Below, piece after piece: positions 36,041-44,639 of a stretch of 52,778 nt of DNA. This stretch comes from Winogradskyella sp. (GTDB lineage: Bacteria; Bacteroidota; Bacteroidia; Flavobacteriales; Flavobacteriaceae). The position numbers and the translations under genes are program-made. The DNA lies in contig NZ_JAOARH010000047.1 in NCBI RefSeq assembly GCF_025210595.1, positions 1 through 52,778 on the forward strand, given 5' to 3'. The notes below the pieces were generated by a model. It worked only from the letters and a program-made list of their open reading frames with translations. It had not been told where the DNA came from and did no database searches. Position 1 is the stretch's first letter. Each line of letters starts with the position of its first letter.

Positions 36041-36940
36041 CTATGAATTAAGATTTATAAGCTTTTGGGCTTTCTTCAAATTTACTGAAGAAATTTTAGA
36101 TTTCCATAGCTCTGCTTCATCAGGCTTATCTAAACTCATATAAGCTGTGTAATATAAAAACGCTATAAAAATAGTATTGCTTTCATCTATATCTTCTTTT
36201 TTTAGTTTCTTCAGTAACCTAATTACTTTCTTTGGCTTTTTAAGAAGTAAATTCTCTTGAATTTTAAGCAAATGGCAACGTTGTTTTAATCTAGCTTTTT
36301 CCTCATCCCCTTGTTCATCAATTAATTCAACAGCTTCTTGAAGATATATGTTGGATAGCTCCACAATATTAGATCTTGTTTTCTTATTAACATACAATCC
36401 TGTATCTAAATATTTTGAAGCCAAAAAGTAAGCTGAATAAAACGTTTTTTCTTTTTTATAATCTTTGAGTTCTTGCGAGATAAAGGATGTATTAAGAGCA
36501 TAACGTTCAATAATCTCTGTAATATTCTCAAAGTCTTCCACTAAATAATCTACATTAAGAATGTTGCCATTAATGTCCATAATTTTTATGGAGTCATCGT
36601 TGAACTTATCTATATACTTTTGGGTTCGTTTTCCTTTAATTTTTTCAAATAAATCAGCGTATTTATACTCAGAAACAATAACTGGCACAAAGTGCTCCCA
36701 AATTAAAGGACTCACTTGTTCGTCTTCAAATAAATTATTAATAAAAATAGTTCTACCTCTATCATCTTTTACAAACACAGGATATTGATACTGGGTAGTA
36801 TCTTCCCAAACCATCAATATCATTTTGTTTTGCACATCTGCCAAACGTTGTGCAATTTCTAAGTTGGTCATCCAAGCTTGAGCAGAAGTCAGGTTAACTG
36901 CAAATAAGATGAATAAGGATTTTAATAGAACTTTTTTCAT
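36041..36940 (-). CDS. Uncharacterised secreted protein, possible thioredoxin-like domain
   Basis: This protein of 299 residues starts at the ATG at 36940 (MKKVLLKSLFILFAVN) with a signal peptide ending near SAQA. The first half has a segment like the start of a thioredoxin-like fold (NKMILMVWEDTTQYQYPVFVKDD), but no CxxC motif is present, so it would not be a disulphide exchanger. The second half is mostly helical and rich in Leu/Lys/Glu with possible TPR-like pairs. I do not recognise a specific family. It is the first gene of an operon with the desaturase-family and GDPD genes. Confidence 0.65.
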   Translation of the reverse strand: MKKVLLKSLFILFAVNLTSAQAWMTNLEIAQRLADVQNKMILMVWEDTTQYQYPVFVKDDRGRTIFINNLFEDEQVSPLIWEHFVPVIVSEYKYADLFEKIKGKRTQKYIDKFNDDSIKIMDINGNILNVDYLVEDFENITEIIERYALNTSFISQELKDYKKEKTFYSAYFLASKYLDTGLYVNKKTRSNIVELSNIYLQEAVELIDEQGDEEKARLKQRCHLLKIQENLLLKKPKKVIRLLKKLKKEDIDESNTIFIAFLYYTAYMSLDKPDEAELWKSKISSVNLKKAQKLINLNS

Positions 36941-36988
36941 TTTTAGTTTTCTCAAAATTGCATCAAAAATTATTCCGAAGCATTTGTA

Positions 36989-37483
36989 TTACAGGTTAAT
37001 TCTCTTTTTCATTTCCTCTACAATATTATAAGCTGCAGGACAAATAGCTACATTTTTGAGTGTTAAGTTAGAAATTTGCTGAAACTTTTTACGATCTGTA
37101 TGCGGAAATTCTCTGCAAGCTTTTGGCCTAACTTCGTAAATTGAGCAATAATTATCTGCATCTAAAAACGTACAAGGCACAGATTGTAGTACATAATCAT
37201 TCTCCTCATCTAATCTCAAATAAGTTTCAATAAACTGTTGTTCCTTCATTCTGAAAAATTTTGAGATTCGTTGAATATCTTTACCTGTAAACAAAGGTCC
37301 AGTAGTTTTACAACAATTAGCACACTCTAAACAATCTGTACGCTCAAACTCATCCTCATGCAACTCTTGCATAATGTAATCTAATTGCTTTGGTGGTTTT
37401 TTTCTAAGCTTTGTAAAAAAGGTTTTGTTTTCCTTATGCTTATCTTTGGCAAGCTTAGGCAGATTATTGATTTGGTTTTGCAT
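36989..37483 (-). CDS. YkgJ-type cysteine-cluster protein
   Basis: This 164-residue protein has the CxxCxxCC motif (DCLECANCCKTTGPLF, near 55-70) and a second group (CTFLDADNYCSIYEVRPKACREFP) as in the YkgJ/FliB-like zinc or iron-sulphur cluster family. By family it probably binds a metal cluster; some members act on rRNA or protein modification, but the role here is unknown. A TAAATTTG box (37488-37495) lies only four bases before its ATG, so the mRNA may be leaderless or the start lies further in. It is divergent from the methyltransferase gene. Confidence 0.8.
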   Translation of the reverse strand: MQNQINNLPKLAKDKHKENKTFFTKLRKKPPKQLDYIMQELHEDEFERTDCLECANCCKTTGPLFTGKDIQRISKFFRMKEQQFIETYLRLDEENDYVLQSVPCTFLDADNYCSIYEVRPKACREFPHTDRKKFQQISNLTLKNVAICPAAYNIVEEMKKRINL

Positions 37484-37500
37484 ATAACAAATTTAACTAA

Positions 37501-37545
37501 AGTTCTCGATACAATTTCGATAAATCGAAATCACTCGAACTGACA
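37501..37545. repeat. Palindromic intergenic repeat (TCTCGAT...CTCGAACTGACA type)
   Basis: The arms AGTTCTCGAT...ATTTCGAT and ATCGAAAT..ACTCGAACT pair imperfectly around a 2-base centre; the right arm is followed by GACA. This resembles a repeat often found between flavobacterial genes. It fills nearly all of the divergent spacer between the YkgJ-type gene and the methyltransferase gene. Confidence 0.6.
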
Positions 37546-37552
37546 ACTATTT

Positions 37553-38269
37553 ATGATTAGAGATATTTTTGGAAAGGCTTTAATAGACTATCAGAATGAT
37601 AATTATTCTGAAGACATCATCACTTGGACTAGCATTTCTGAGAAAGATATGTTACCGCTTCCTTATTTATTTAGAGACTATTCTGAAATGCCACAAATTG
37701 AAAAAAAGGCTTTACAACTATGTAAAGGAAACGTCCTTGATGTCGGTTGTGGCGCAGGAAGTCATAGTCTATACTTACAAAAAAAAGGGTTTAATGTAAA
37801 AGCGATTGATAATTCTAAAGGTGCTATTAAAGTTTGCAAACAACGTGGAATTACTAATACTGAATATAAAGCGCTTTTAGAAGAAAAAGAAGCTTTTGAT
37901 ACAATTCTTTTACTAATGAATGGTACTGGAATTTTTCAGAAATTAGAAAACATTACAACATACTTAAACCATTTAAAATCGCTTTTAAAGCCCAATGGAC
38001 AAATCCTCATTGACTCTTCAGATATACAATATATGTATGGCGATGAAGATGGAGGTATGTGGTTAGATTTAAATAATCACTATTATGGTGAACTAGATTA
38101 TTACCTCAGTTATAAAGGCGAAGAAGGACTTCCAATGAAATGGTTGTATCTAGATTTTGATACTTTAAAAACCGCATGCCAAACCGTTGGTCTTAACTGC
38201 GAAAAAGTAATGGATGGCGAACATTTTGATTATTTGGCCAAACTTTCACTTAATAAAACAAAGTCCTGA
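37553..38269 (+). CDS. Class I SAM-dependent methyltransferase
   Basis: This 238-residue soluble protein has SAM motif I VLDVGCGAGSHSLYL (61-75), an acidic motif II region at VKAIDNSKGAIK (80-91) and motif III-like FDTILLLMNGTGIFQKLENI. The substrate is unknown; no neighbour gives a pathway. The start is the first ATG after the palindromic repeat. It ends before a composite repeat region that separates it from the convergent outer-membrane gene. Confidence 0.85.
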   Translation: MIRDIFGKALIDYQNDNYSEDIITWTSISEKDMLPLPYLFRDYSEMPQIEKKALQLCKGNVLDVGCGAGSHSLYLQKKGFNVKAIDNSKGAIKVCKQRGITNTEYKALLEEKEAFDTILLLMNGTGIFQKLENITTYLNHLKSLLKPNGQILIDSSDIQYMYGDEDGGMWLDLNNHYYGELDYYLSYKGEEGLPMKWLYLDFDTLKTACQTVGLNCEKVMDGEHFDYLAKLSLNKTKS

Positions 38270-38271
38270 AA

Positions 38272-38355
38272 TAGCACTTCGACTACACTCAGCAAAGGCT
38301 TACTCAATGTGACAATTCAGGATGACAATAGAAAGATTCCTGCATTCACAGGAAT
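38272..38355. repeat. Composite repeat region between convergent genes
   Basis: It contains CACTTCGACTACACTCAGC, then TTCAGGATGACAATA (38316-38330, exact match to the NamZ coding repeat) and a palindrome ATTCCTG-cattca-CAGGAAT (38336-38355). The palindrome touches the stop codon of the barrel gene and follows the minus-strand consensus. At least three repeat types are joined here. Confidence 0.7.
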
Positions 38356-40082
38356 TAGAAATCAAACTGATAAGTAGCACCAGCTAATGCTTGAAAACCT
38401 TGTACTGGGAAATTTAAATAGCGTTGATAATCTTGATTTAAAATATTATTCACCTTTGCAAATACAGACAGTTGGTCATTAATCTTATAGCCTACATGTG
38501 CGTTGGCATCAAAATAACTATCTAAAGTTATTACAGAACTAGGATTTTGTGGTGTTAACACAGCAACTAAATCTTGCTGATCTTTTCTTTCACCAACATA
38601 AACAGCACTTGCGCCTGCAAACCATTGTTCTGAAATTTGAACATCCATAAATATAGAACCTGTAACATCTGGTAAATTCCAAGCTTCAGATTCATCATCC
38701 ATACTGTAATTAAAGTATTCTCCTTTAATACCCAAAGTAAAGTTTCTATTAATATCTATATTTAACTCACCAGCAACAGAAAATGTAGTCACATCATCAT
38801 AAACAACTCCAAATGAATTTCCATATTGATAATTTTCAGACGCATCTCCTCTAGCATCATTAGCTTTAAAAAGGGCTTTGTTTTCTTCAGCAAAATAATT
38901 TCCTTTTACATTATAACTTACATTATTAGACAGTTTTCCTTTTAACCCTAAAAAGCCATTATAACGTTGATCTGTTGGTGTTATAAATAATGTTGGTGAC
39001 ACAAACGGATTCTCATTAGCAAAATCGTAATACGAGTTTTGTTGCAATTGCCCTGTTATTCCACCATAGGCTATTAAAATCTCATCTACTAAACGATACG
39101 ATGCTTTAATATTTGGATAGATAAAAAACTTATTATCGCTCAATTCAGTATCATTAAGATATACTAATCGCAATCCTAAATTTACCGTTAAATCATCTTG
39201 CGTTAATTGGTAAGATGGTGACAAACCAAAGGTAACATTGCCATAATTGATGGCTTCATTAGAGAAATAATTCTCATCAAAACTTCCACCAATATAGTCG
39301 ATGTAAAATTCTGTTTTAATAATTTCATCTTGCACAGGAATATCAAAACCTGCTTTGGCAACAAATCTGTTTTCACCAGAATCTTGGTTATCTCCAAATC
39401 GTCTAAAACGTACACTACCATCATTGATAATAGCATCGTCAAATTTTAATTTTCCGCCTAAATAAAAACTATTAAATGTATGACTTGGATCTATATCATC
39501 TGCTTCGGTTTGCCCAAAGAAATTCTGTGGTAATCCATACCAATTGTAAGTCATTAAATCAAAGCCTCCATTAACTTTCCAAGAAAAATCTCTAAGTTTT
39601 TGCGAATAATGTGCATTAAGGTGTGTGTTAGAAAAATCATCATCTAAAAGCAAATCTTCAATACCACCTTGAGAGGAATGATGACTGAAATAGCCTCCTA
39701 CATTTTCGGTATTACTTAACTCATGGTTTAAATAAACCTCACCTAAAATAGTGGTGTAAGTACCAAAACCTAAAGACGCATAATTGTCGTACAATTTTAC
39801 TGATTTTGCCTTATCTACATTGGCAGCTTTACCTTTAGCTGGTGTGAATGTTGATGCCACAGGAATAGAAAAAATATTATACTTCACTTCTTTTTTCTTT
39901 ACCAAATTAGAGTCTTGCAATTTTGGTGTATCCTTAATTTTAAAGGCATCTGAAATTGTAGGCTTGTATGGTGTCACCACATTAACTACCTGATCGTCTA
40001 AACTATCTTTTGCGCGCTCTTGAGCAACTAATGATAAACTACTTGATATGGTGATTATAAAAATTAAAAATTTGATTTTCAT
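38355..40082 (-). CDS. Plugless outer-membrane beta-barrel protein (TonB-receptor-like)
   Basis: This 575-residue protein has a signal peptide (1-20, ending SLVAQ). A short periplasmic lead with VVNVVTPYKPTISDAFKIKDTPKL comes next, then a long chain of alternating hydrophobic strands with aromatic girdles, and a C-terminal Phe (QFDF) as in outer-membrane barrels. No TonB plug domain is visible. Many flavobacterial relatives are named TonB-dependent receptors by C-terminal similarity only. It is downstream of the giant TPR gene and the CHU_C-like lipoprotein on the same strand, so it may be the barrel of a three-part complex (inference). A palindromic repeat follows the stop. Confidence 0.82.
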   Translation of the reverse strand: MKIKFLIFIITISSSLSLVAQERAKDSLDDQVVNVVTPYKPTISDAFKIKDTPKLQDSNLVKKKEVKYNIFSIPVASTFTPAKGKAANVDKAKSVKLYDNYASLGFGTYTTILGEVYLNHELSNTENVGGYFSHHSSQGGIEDLLLDDDFSNTHLNAHYSQKLRDFSWKVNGGFDLMTYNWYGLPQNFFGQTEADDIDPSHTFNSFYLGGKLKFDDAIINDGSVRFRRFGDNQDSGENRFVAKAGFDIPVQDEIIKTEFYIDYIGGSFDENYFSNEAINYGNVTFGLSPSYQLTQDDLTVNLGLRLVYLNDTELSDNKFFIYPNIKASYRLVDEILIAYGGITGQLQQNSYYDFANENPFVSPTLFITPTDQRYNGFLGLKGKLSNNVSYNVKGNYFAEENKALFKANDARGDASENYQYGNSFGVVYDDVTTFSVAGELNIDINRNFTLGIKGEYFNYSMDDESEAWNLPDVTGSIFMDVQISEQWFAGASAVYVGERKDQQDLVAVLTPQNPSSVITLDSYFDANAHVGYKINDQLSVFAKVNNILNQDYQRYLNFPVQGFQALAGATYQFDF

Positions 40083-40114
40083 TATTTAATGTTTTGATTG
40101 AATCTTTTATTGAT

Positions 40115-40657
40115 TTATAGACCTGTAATTAAAGGATCAAATTCATCTGGTTGCAATGGATCACATTCTGAAAAATTTTGTTCTATAACTGGATTATTTG
40201 TAAACAAACAAAAGAAGCCAGATTTTGAAAAAACATTTTCACTCTCTACTACGACTTTATACTTATATGTTCCATCTGGAATACCATCAACACCGAACTC
40301 GTCATAGGGTACATTCGGAAAGAGCTCATCAAAATCACTCCCATAATTATTGCTCTCAAAAATCACATCATCGTTAATATTATAAATTGTTACAGTATGA
40401 TTGTCATACAATTCAATATTTTCGATTGCTAATCTATCGTTGAATCCATCATTATTTGGTGTAAATAAATTATCGACTATTATTTCTCCTTGAGATTGAT
40501 CTAAATTATCAACATCATCACCAAAAGCAGTCAATCCCGAGCAACAACCAGCAAACACATCTTCTTCTTGGTTATTATCATCATCTCCACATGAGGCAAA
40601 GGAAATAGTCATTAGTGTAATGATGAAAAATGATATATAATTCTTAAAGCTTTTCAT
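40115..40657 (-). CDS. Lipoprotein with CHU_C-like (gliding motility C-terminal) domain
   Basis: This protein of 180 residues has a lipoprotein signal (lipobox SFASC, then GDDDNN). The domain begins IIVDNLFTPNNDGFNDRLAIENIELYDNHTVTIYN, close to the CHU_C or type-B T9SS sorting domain (FTPNGDG...NI..Y.N..V.IYNRWG), and ends in SECDPLQPDEFDPLITGL. In this family the domain usually sits at the C-terminus of large secreted proteins; a lipoprotein made of it alone is less usual. I start at the ATG at 40657; a start at 40729 would read through the palindromic repeat (giving FLRRQESQ) and overlap the upstream gene. It lies between the TPR and barrel genes. Confidence 0.78.
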   Translation of the reverse strand: MKSFKNYISFFIITLMTISFASCGDDDNNQEEDVFAGCCSGLTAFGDDVDNLDQSQGEIIVDNLFTPNNDGFNDRLAIENIELYDNHTVTIYNINDDVIFESNNYGSDFDELFPNVPYDEFGVDGIPDGTYKYKVVVESENVFSKSGFFCLFTNNPVIEQNFSECDPLQPDEFDPLITGL

Positions 40658-40690
40658 GGCTAAAATATTGGTTTTGGAAATCCGATTTTG

Positions 40691-40712
40691 AGATTCCTGC
40701 CTGCGCAGGAAT
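40691..40712 (-). repeat. Stop-codon-associated palindromic repeat after the TPR gene
   Basis: ATTCCTGC-ctgc-GCAGGAAT is a perfect 8-bp inverted repeat that begins directly at the stop codon (40713-40715) of the TPR gene. Minus-strand reading ends GCAGGAATCT. Confidence 0.8.
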
Positions 40713-43700
40713 TTAGTTGTCAGTTTCAATTGATGAATTTGTTTTGGCTTCTTCGGTTTTAATCTTATTGAGCTCTATTTGTGCTTCTTCTACAACATCA
40801 TTAAACTCTGTGAAATTTGAAATAACACTTTCTAAAATATAATTTGCTTGAAACGCATCACCTAAAGCATAGAAATTCTTAGCCATAACCACCAAACCTT
40901 TAGCACTATAGTATTTATAACTACTATAATCTTTTGCTAAACGCTGTATGGTAGTATTTGAGGCTTCAAACTGTGATGCTTTATTCTGAAAATAACCTTT
41001 ATAAAACAAGGCTTCAGCAGCAACAACACCTGTTGCAATTTGCTCTACATCTGCATAAGCATCTTTAGCTTTTGCCTCATTGCCTGTTTTTATAGCAGAA
41101 CGCGCTATAATAATTTTAGCATCGCTTTTTATCTTATTATCTAAATTAGAATTACCTAAAACTTTTTCTGCATAGGCTTCCGCTTTAGTGTAATCTTCGG
41201 TTTGATAATAGGCATTCATTAAATTAGACTGGGCATATAATACATTTTGCGGATAGTCTGCTTCTGTCTCTAGAGTTTTTAACACAGGAATTGCCTGAAC
41301 CCAATCGGAATCTTTTAAATAAATCTCACACAACCTAACTGTAGCTTGTTCGGTATATTCACTTTTTGAAGTTTCAACAACATATTTGTAATGTGGTTGT
41401 GCATTTTCAAACAAGTCTTTTTTGTAATACAATTGTGCCAAATAGAAATGTGATTTTAAAGCATGTATCCCTTTCGGAAACTGATTTAAATACTTATTAA
41501 ATTGACGAATTGCCTTATCTGTATCATTATCTAAATACGGCTTTTCAGCTGCGAGATACATGGTATTATCTAACTCAACATCTGTTACCTCAACATAGTC
41601 TAACGATTTTACCCAATTTGCATATTCATCTACACGTCCTAAATCAATATAGATTAAACGCGCTGTTGATACTGCTTGCACAGCTTCAGCAGAGTTTGGA
41701 AAATCAGATGCTACTTTTTTAAATTTAGTAAGTGCATGCTCATTATCATTTGCATTATAATACACCAAACCTTGTCGTAATAATGCCTTAGATGCAAAAG
41801 CACCCTTTTTATATTCAGAATTTAAACGATCATACATTTTCATGGCCTTATCTGTATCGCTTGCTTTTACATAAGAGTTTGCCAACTCATACATAGCATC
41901 ATCTCTTAAAGCAGATTTTGGATACCCCTTTATAAATGTGTTTAACTCTGAAATTTTAGTAGATGATTTTCCTAAATAACCATGACTCATCGCTTTTTGA
42001 AATGACGCATAATCGGTTTCAATTTCATTAATTTGAATAGCTTTATCATAAGCATTTATAGCACTTTGATAATTACTAGATACAAAATAACCATCTGCCA
42101 ATCTTAAATAAGCATCATTTCTACGTGGTCTATCACTCTTATTTTTATCAATGAATTTTTGAAAATATTTAGAAGCATTACTGTAATCTTTAAGTTTAAA
42201 ATAGGTGTATGCTAAATTATAATCTAGGTTGTTATTTTCTATTAAGCTTGACGCTTCAGACATACCATTAAACTGTTTAAAGCCAATTAATGCATCATTA
42301 TAATTGGTAAGATTGTATTCGGTTTCTGCTTTCCAAAATGTAGCTTTAGCCACAAAAACAGGCTCTCTAGGTTCTTTAAGTGAATTATTAAACATCTCTA
42401 AAGCTTCACTATACTTAGTTTCGTTATATAGTTCTATTCCTCTAAAAAAGGCTACTTTTTGATAAGCTACTTTGTTTTCAAAACTGTTTTTTCCTTTTAA
42501 AAGCACAAGTGCTTCTTTATAGTTTTTTGAAGTAATGTAAGAATCAATCAACAGTGTTTCTATTTCTTCTCTATAACTTGTCTCTGGATATTTATCTAAG
42601 TAACCTGCTAAAACCTGTGGCACGGACTGATACGGATTACCAATCTCATAACTAATCTTTGCATAATTTAACCAAGCATCTTCCTGGATTTTAAGGTCGT
42701 AATCCATTTCTGAGGCATTTCTAAAGGCATTTAAGGCTTCTTGTTTTTTATCTAGATTGATATAACTTTCACCTAAATGGTAGTATGCGTTTTGGGCCAC
42801 TGAATTATTACCATCTATAATTTTATTGAATTCAGATATTGCTTTTTCAAAGTCGTTTTGCTTGTAATAAGCATAGCCTAATTGATAGTAGTCGGTATTA
42901 TTCCATTTGCCTTTTTTACCTTTATAGTCTTGAAGGTAAGGAATAGCTTCAGTGTACTTTTCGAGATTAAAATAGCTTTCTCCAATAATTTTTGAAAGTT
43001 CAGATTTTTCATCACCTCTACTATTTGGCAACTGCTCTAAAGCCAACTCAATAGCTTTTTCAAACTTTCCTAATTTAAAATTTAAATCTGCCTGATAATA
43101 AGACAGTTTCTCTTTATATTTTTCGTTATCACTTACTTGATCAAAGTATTCATTTGCCGTATCATAATCGTCTCCTTCATAAGCCATATAACCAATATAA
43201 TATTTGGCTTGAGAACCGTATTCTTTAGAATTCACTACTCTGTTTAAATACTTTGTAGCTTCTTTTTTACTCTTTGTTGAGTATAGTGTATAACCATAAT
43301 TAAAATTAAAACGGTCGCGCTCAGAACGTGATATACTTCCTTCTTCAACCTTCTGGTACCATTTGCGTGCATAGGCATATTTAGAATTCTCAAAATAATA
43401 ATCAGCAACATCTAAAAACGCGGTATTTCGTTTGGTACTTGTTGGGTATTCTTCAACAAACTCAGTAATTAAATCATCTGCGTTTCTCTGGTTTAATCGC
43501 ACTGCACAATTGGCTATATAATAGGAACAATCTGACTTTAACACCTCGTCTTTGGTATTGTATTTAATGTCATCAAATAAAGATTGTGCTGCTTTATATT
43601 GCTTATTATTATATAATGCTAATGCTTTTTGATAATCTTTTAAACCGCTAGTATAAACTGCAGACTTTTGCGCAAAACCCAAAAAGGAAAAGGCAAGATA

Positions 43701-43754
43701 AACGATAATTAATTGTCTTTTAAAAAGTAACATCAGTGTCGTTTTTTGATTCAT
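40713..43754 (-). CDS. Giant tetratricopeptide repeat protein
   Basis: This protein of about 1013 residues has a signal peptide (LLFKRQLIIVYLAFSFLGFAQ) and then more than 20 TPR-like helical pairs through nearly its entire length (for example ALALYNNKQYKAAQSLFDDI and AYYHLGESYINLDKKQEALNAFRNA). I start at the ATG at 43754 (MNQKTT); an ATG at 43799 would add 15 residues without a signal-like character. Proteins of this type serve as periplasmic scaffolds. It is followed by the CHU_C-like lipoprotein and the barrel gene on one strand, and is divergent from ftsE. A scaffold role for the neighbouring envelope proteins is inference. Confidence 0.85.
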   Translation of the reverse strand: MNQKTTLMLLFKRQLIIVYLAFSFLGFAQKSAVYTSGLKDYQKALALYNNKQYKAAQSLFDDIKYNTKDEVLKSDCSYYIANCAVRLNQRNADDLITEFVEEYPTSTKRNTAFLDVADYYFENSKYAYARKWYQKVEEGSISRSERDRFNFNYGYTLYSTKSKKEATKYLNRVVNSKEYGSQAKYYIGYMAYEGDDYDTANEYFDQVSDNEKYKEKLSYYQADLNFKLGKFEKAIELALEQLPNSRGDEKSELSKIIGESYFNLEKYTEAIPYLQDYKGKKGKWNNTDYYQLGYAYYKQNDFEKAISEFNKIIDGNNSVAQNAYYHLGESYINLDKKQEALNAFRNASEMDYDLKIQEDAWLNYAKISYEIGNPYQSVPQVLAGYLDKYPETSYREEIETLLIDSYITSKNYKEALVLLKGKNSFENKVAYQKVAFFRGIELYNETKYSEALEMFNNSLKEPREPVFVAKATFWKAETEYNLTNYNDALIGFKQFNGMSEASSLIENNNLDYNLAYTYFKLKDYSNASKYFQKFIDKNKSDRPRRNDAYLRLADGYFVSSNYQSAINAYDKAIQINEIETDYASFQKAMSHGYLGKSSTKISELNTFIKGYPKSALRDDAMYELANSYVKASDTDKAMKMYDRLNSEYKKGAFASKALLRQGLVYYNANDNEHALTKFKKVASDFPNSAEAVQAVSTARLIYIDLGRVDEYANWVKSLDYVEVTDVELDNTMYLAAEKPYLDNDTDKAIRQFNKYLNQFPKGIHALKSHFYLAQLYYKKDLFENAQPHYKYVVETSKSEYTEQATVRLCEIYLKDSDWVQAIPVLKTLETEADYPQNVLYAQSNLMNAYYQTEDYTKAEAYAEKVLGNSNLDNKIKSDAKIIIARSAIKTGNEAKAKDAYADVEQIATGVVAAEALFYKGYFQNKASQFEASNTTIQRLAKDYSSYKYYSAKGLVVMAKNFYALGDAFQANYILESVISNFTEFNDVVEEAQIELNKIKTEEAKTNSSIETDN

Positions 43755-43863
43755 AATTATTGATGTATTCCAATCACTTTCAAATATACTTGAATACAAA
43801 TGTTATAACGATATAATTTTACGTTAATTATAAACGGGCTTATTAAAATTTAAATTCAAGGCA

Positions 43864-43871
43864 TAGGTTTG
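43864..43871 (+). promoter_or_regulatory. Candidate -7 box for ftsE
   Basis: TAGGTTTG matches TAnnTTTG and lies 53 bases before the ATG of ftsE. No clear -33 element was found, so confidence is low. Confidence 0.35.
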
Positions 43872-43924
43872 GGTTTTGGAATTTTCCGCCATACATTTAC
43901 AGTTACCTAAATTTTAATTACAAT

Positions 43925-44608
43925 ATGTCCGAAACTATTTTACAACTCAAAGATGCTACAATTTATCAAGGAGGTAACATGGTACTATCTAACGTTAATT
44001 TTGAAATGCAAAAAGGCGACTTTGTTTACCTTATCGGAAAAACAGGAAGTGGTAAAAGTAGTTTTATGAAAACCCTTTATGGCGATTTAGAATTAAATGA
44101 AGGCGATGGTCATGTTGTGGATTTTAACTTAAGAACCATGAAAGAAAAAGACATTCCTTTTTTACGCAGAAAATTGGGTATTGTTTTTCAGGATTTTAAG
44201 TTATTACCAGATCGTACCATCAATGGTAATTTAGAATTTGTTCTAAAAGCTACTGGCTGGAAAGATAAAGACAAAATAAAGGAACGTATTGAAAAGGTCT
44301 TAGATAAAGTTGCCATGAAAACCAAAGGCTTTAAATTTCCGCACGAGCTTTCTGGTGGTGAACAACAACGTATAGCTATAGCCAGAGCTTTACTTAATGA
44401 CCCTGAATTGATTTTAGCCGATGAGCCAACCGGAAATTTAGACCCTCAAACCAGTATTGAGGTTATGGAAGTACTACAAGATATTAACAAAAACGGCAAT
44501 ACCATTTTAATGGCCACACACGATTATGCTTTGCTTTTAAAATACCCAAGCAAGACTTTAAAATGTGATGAAAATAAAGTTTTTGAAGTGGTGCAACGTA
44601 AAAGCTAA
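43925..44608 (+). CDS. ftsE: Cell division ATP-binding protein FtsE
   Basis: This 227-residue ABC ATPase has Walker A GKTGSGKS (38-45), Q-loop FQDFKLLPDRTI (near 88-99), signature LSGGEQQR (142-149), Walker B LILADEP (162-168) and H-loop THDY. It matches FtsE, which with FtsX activates peptidoglycan hydrolases at the septum. No ftsX follows; the next gene is a glycosyltransferase. In Bacteroidota ftsX is often elsewhere, so a lone ftsE is not a defect. It is divergent from the giant TPR gene. Confidence 0.92.
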   Translation: MSETILQLKDATIYQGGNMVLSNVNFEMQKGDFVYLIGKTGSGKSSFMKTLYGDLELNEGDGHVVDFNLRTMKEKDIPFLRRKLGIVFQDFKLLPDRTINGNLEFVLKATGWKDKDKIKERIEKVLDKVAMKTKGFKFPHELSGGEQQRIAIARALLNDPELILADEPTGNLDPQTSIEVMEVLQDINKNGNTILMATHDYALLLKYPSKTLKCDENKVFEVVQRKS

Positions 44609-44639
44609 CAATAACTACAAGGTTTTTTTGATATAAACC

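Noticed and set aside
40658-40729. Upstream start for the CHU_C-like lipoprotein gene
   Set aside because: It would read through the palindromic repeat (FLRRQESQ) and overlap the TPR gene; the lipoprotein signal begins at 40657.
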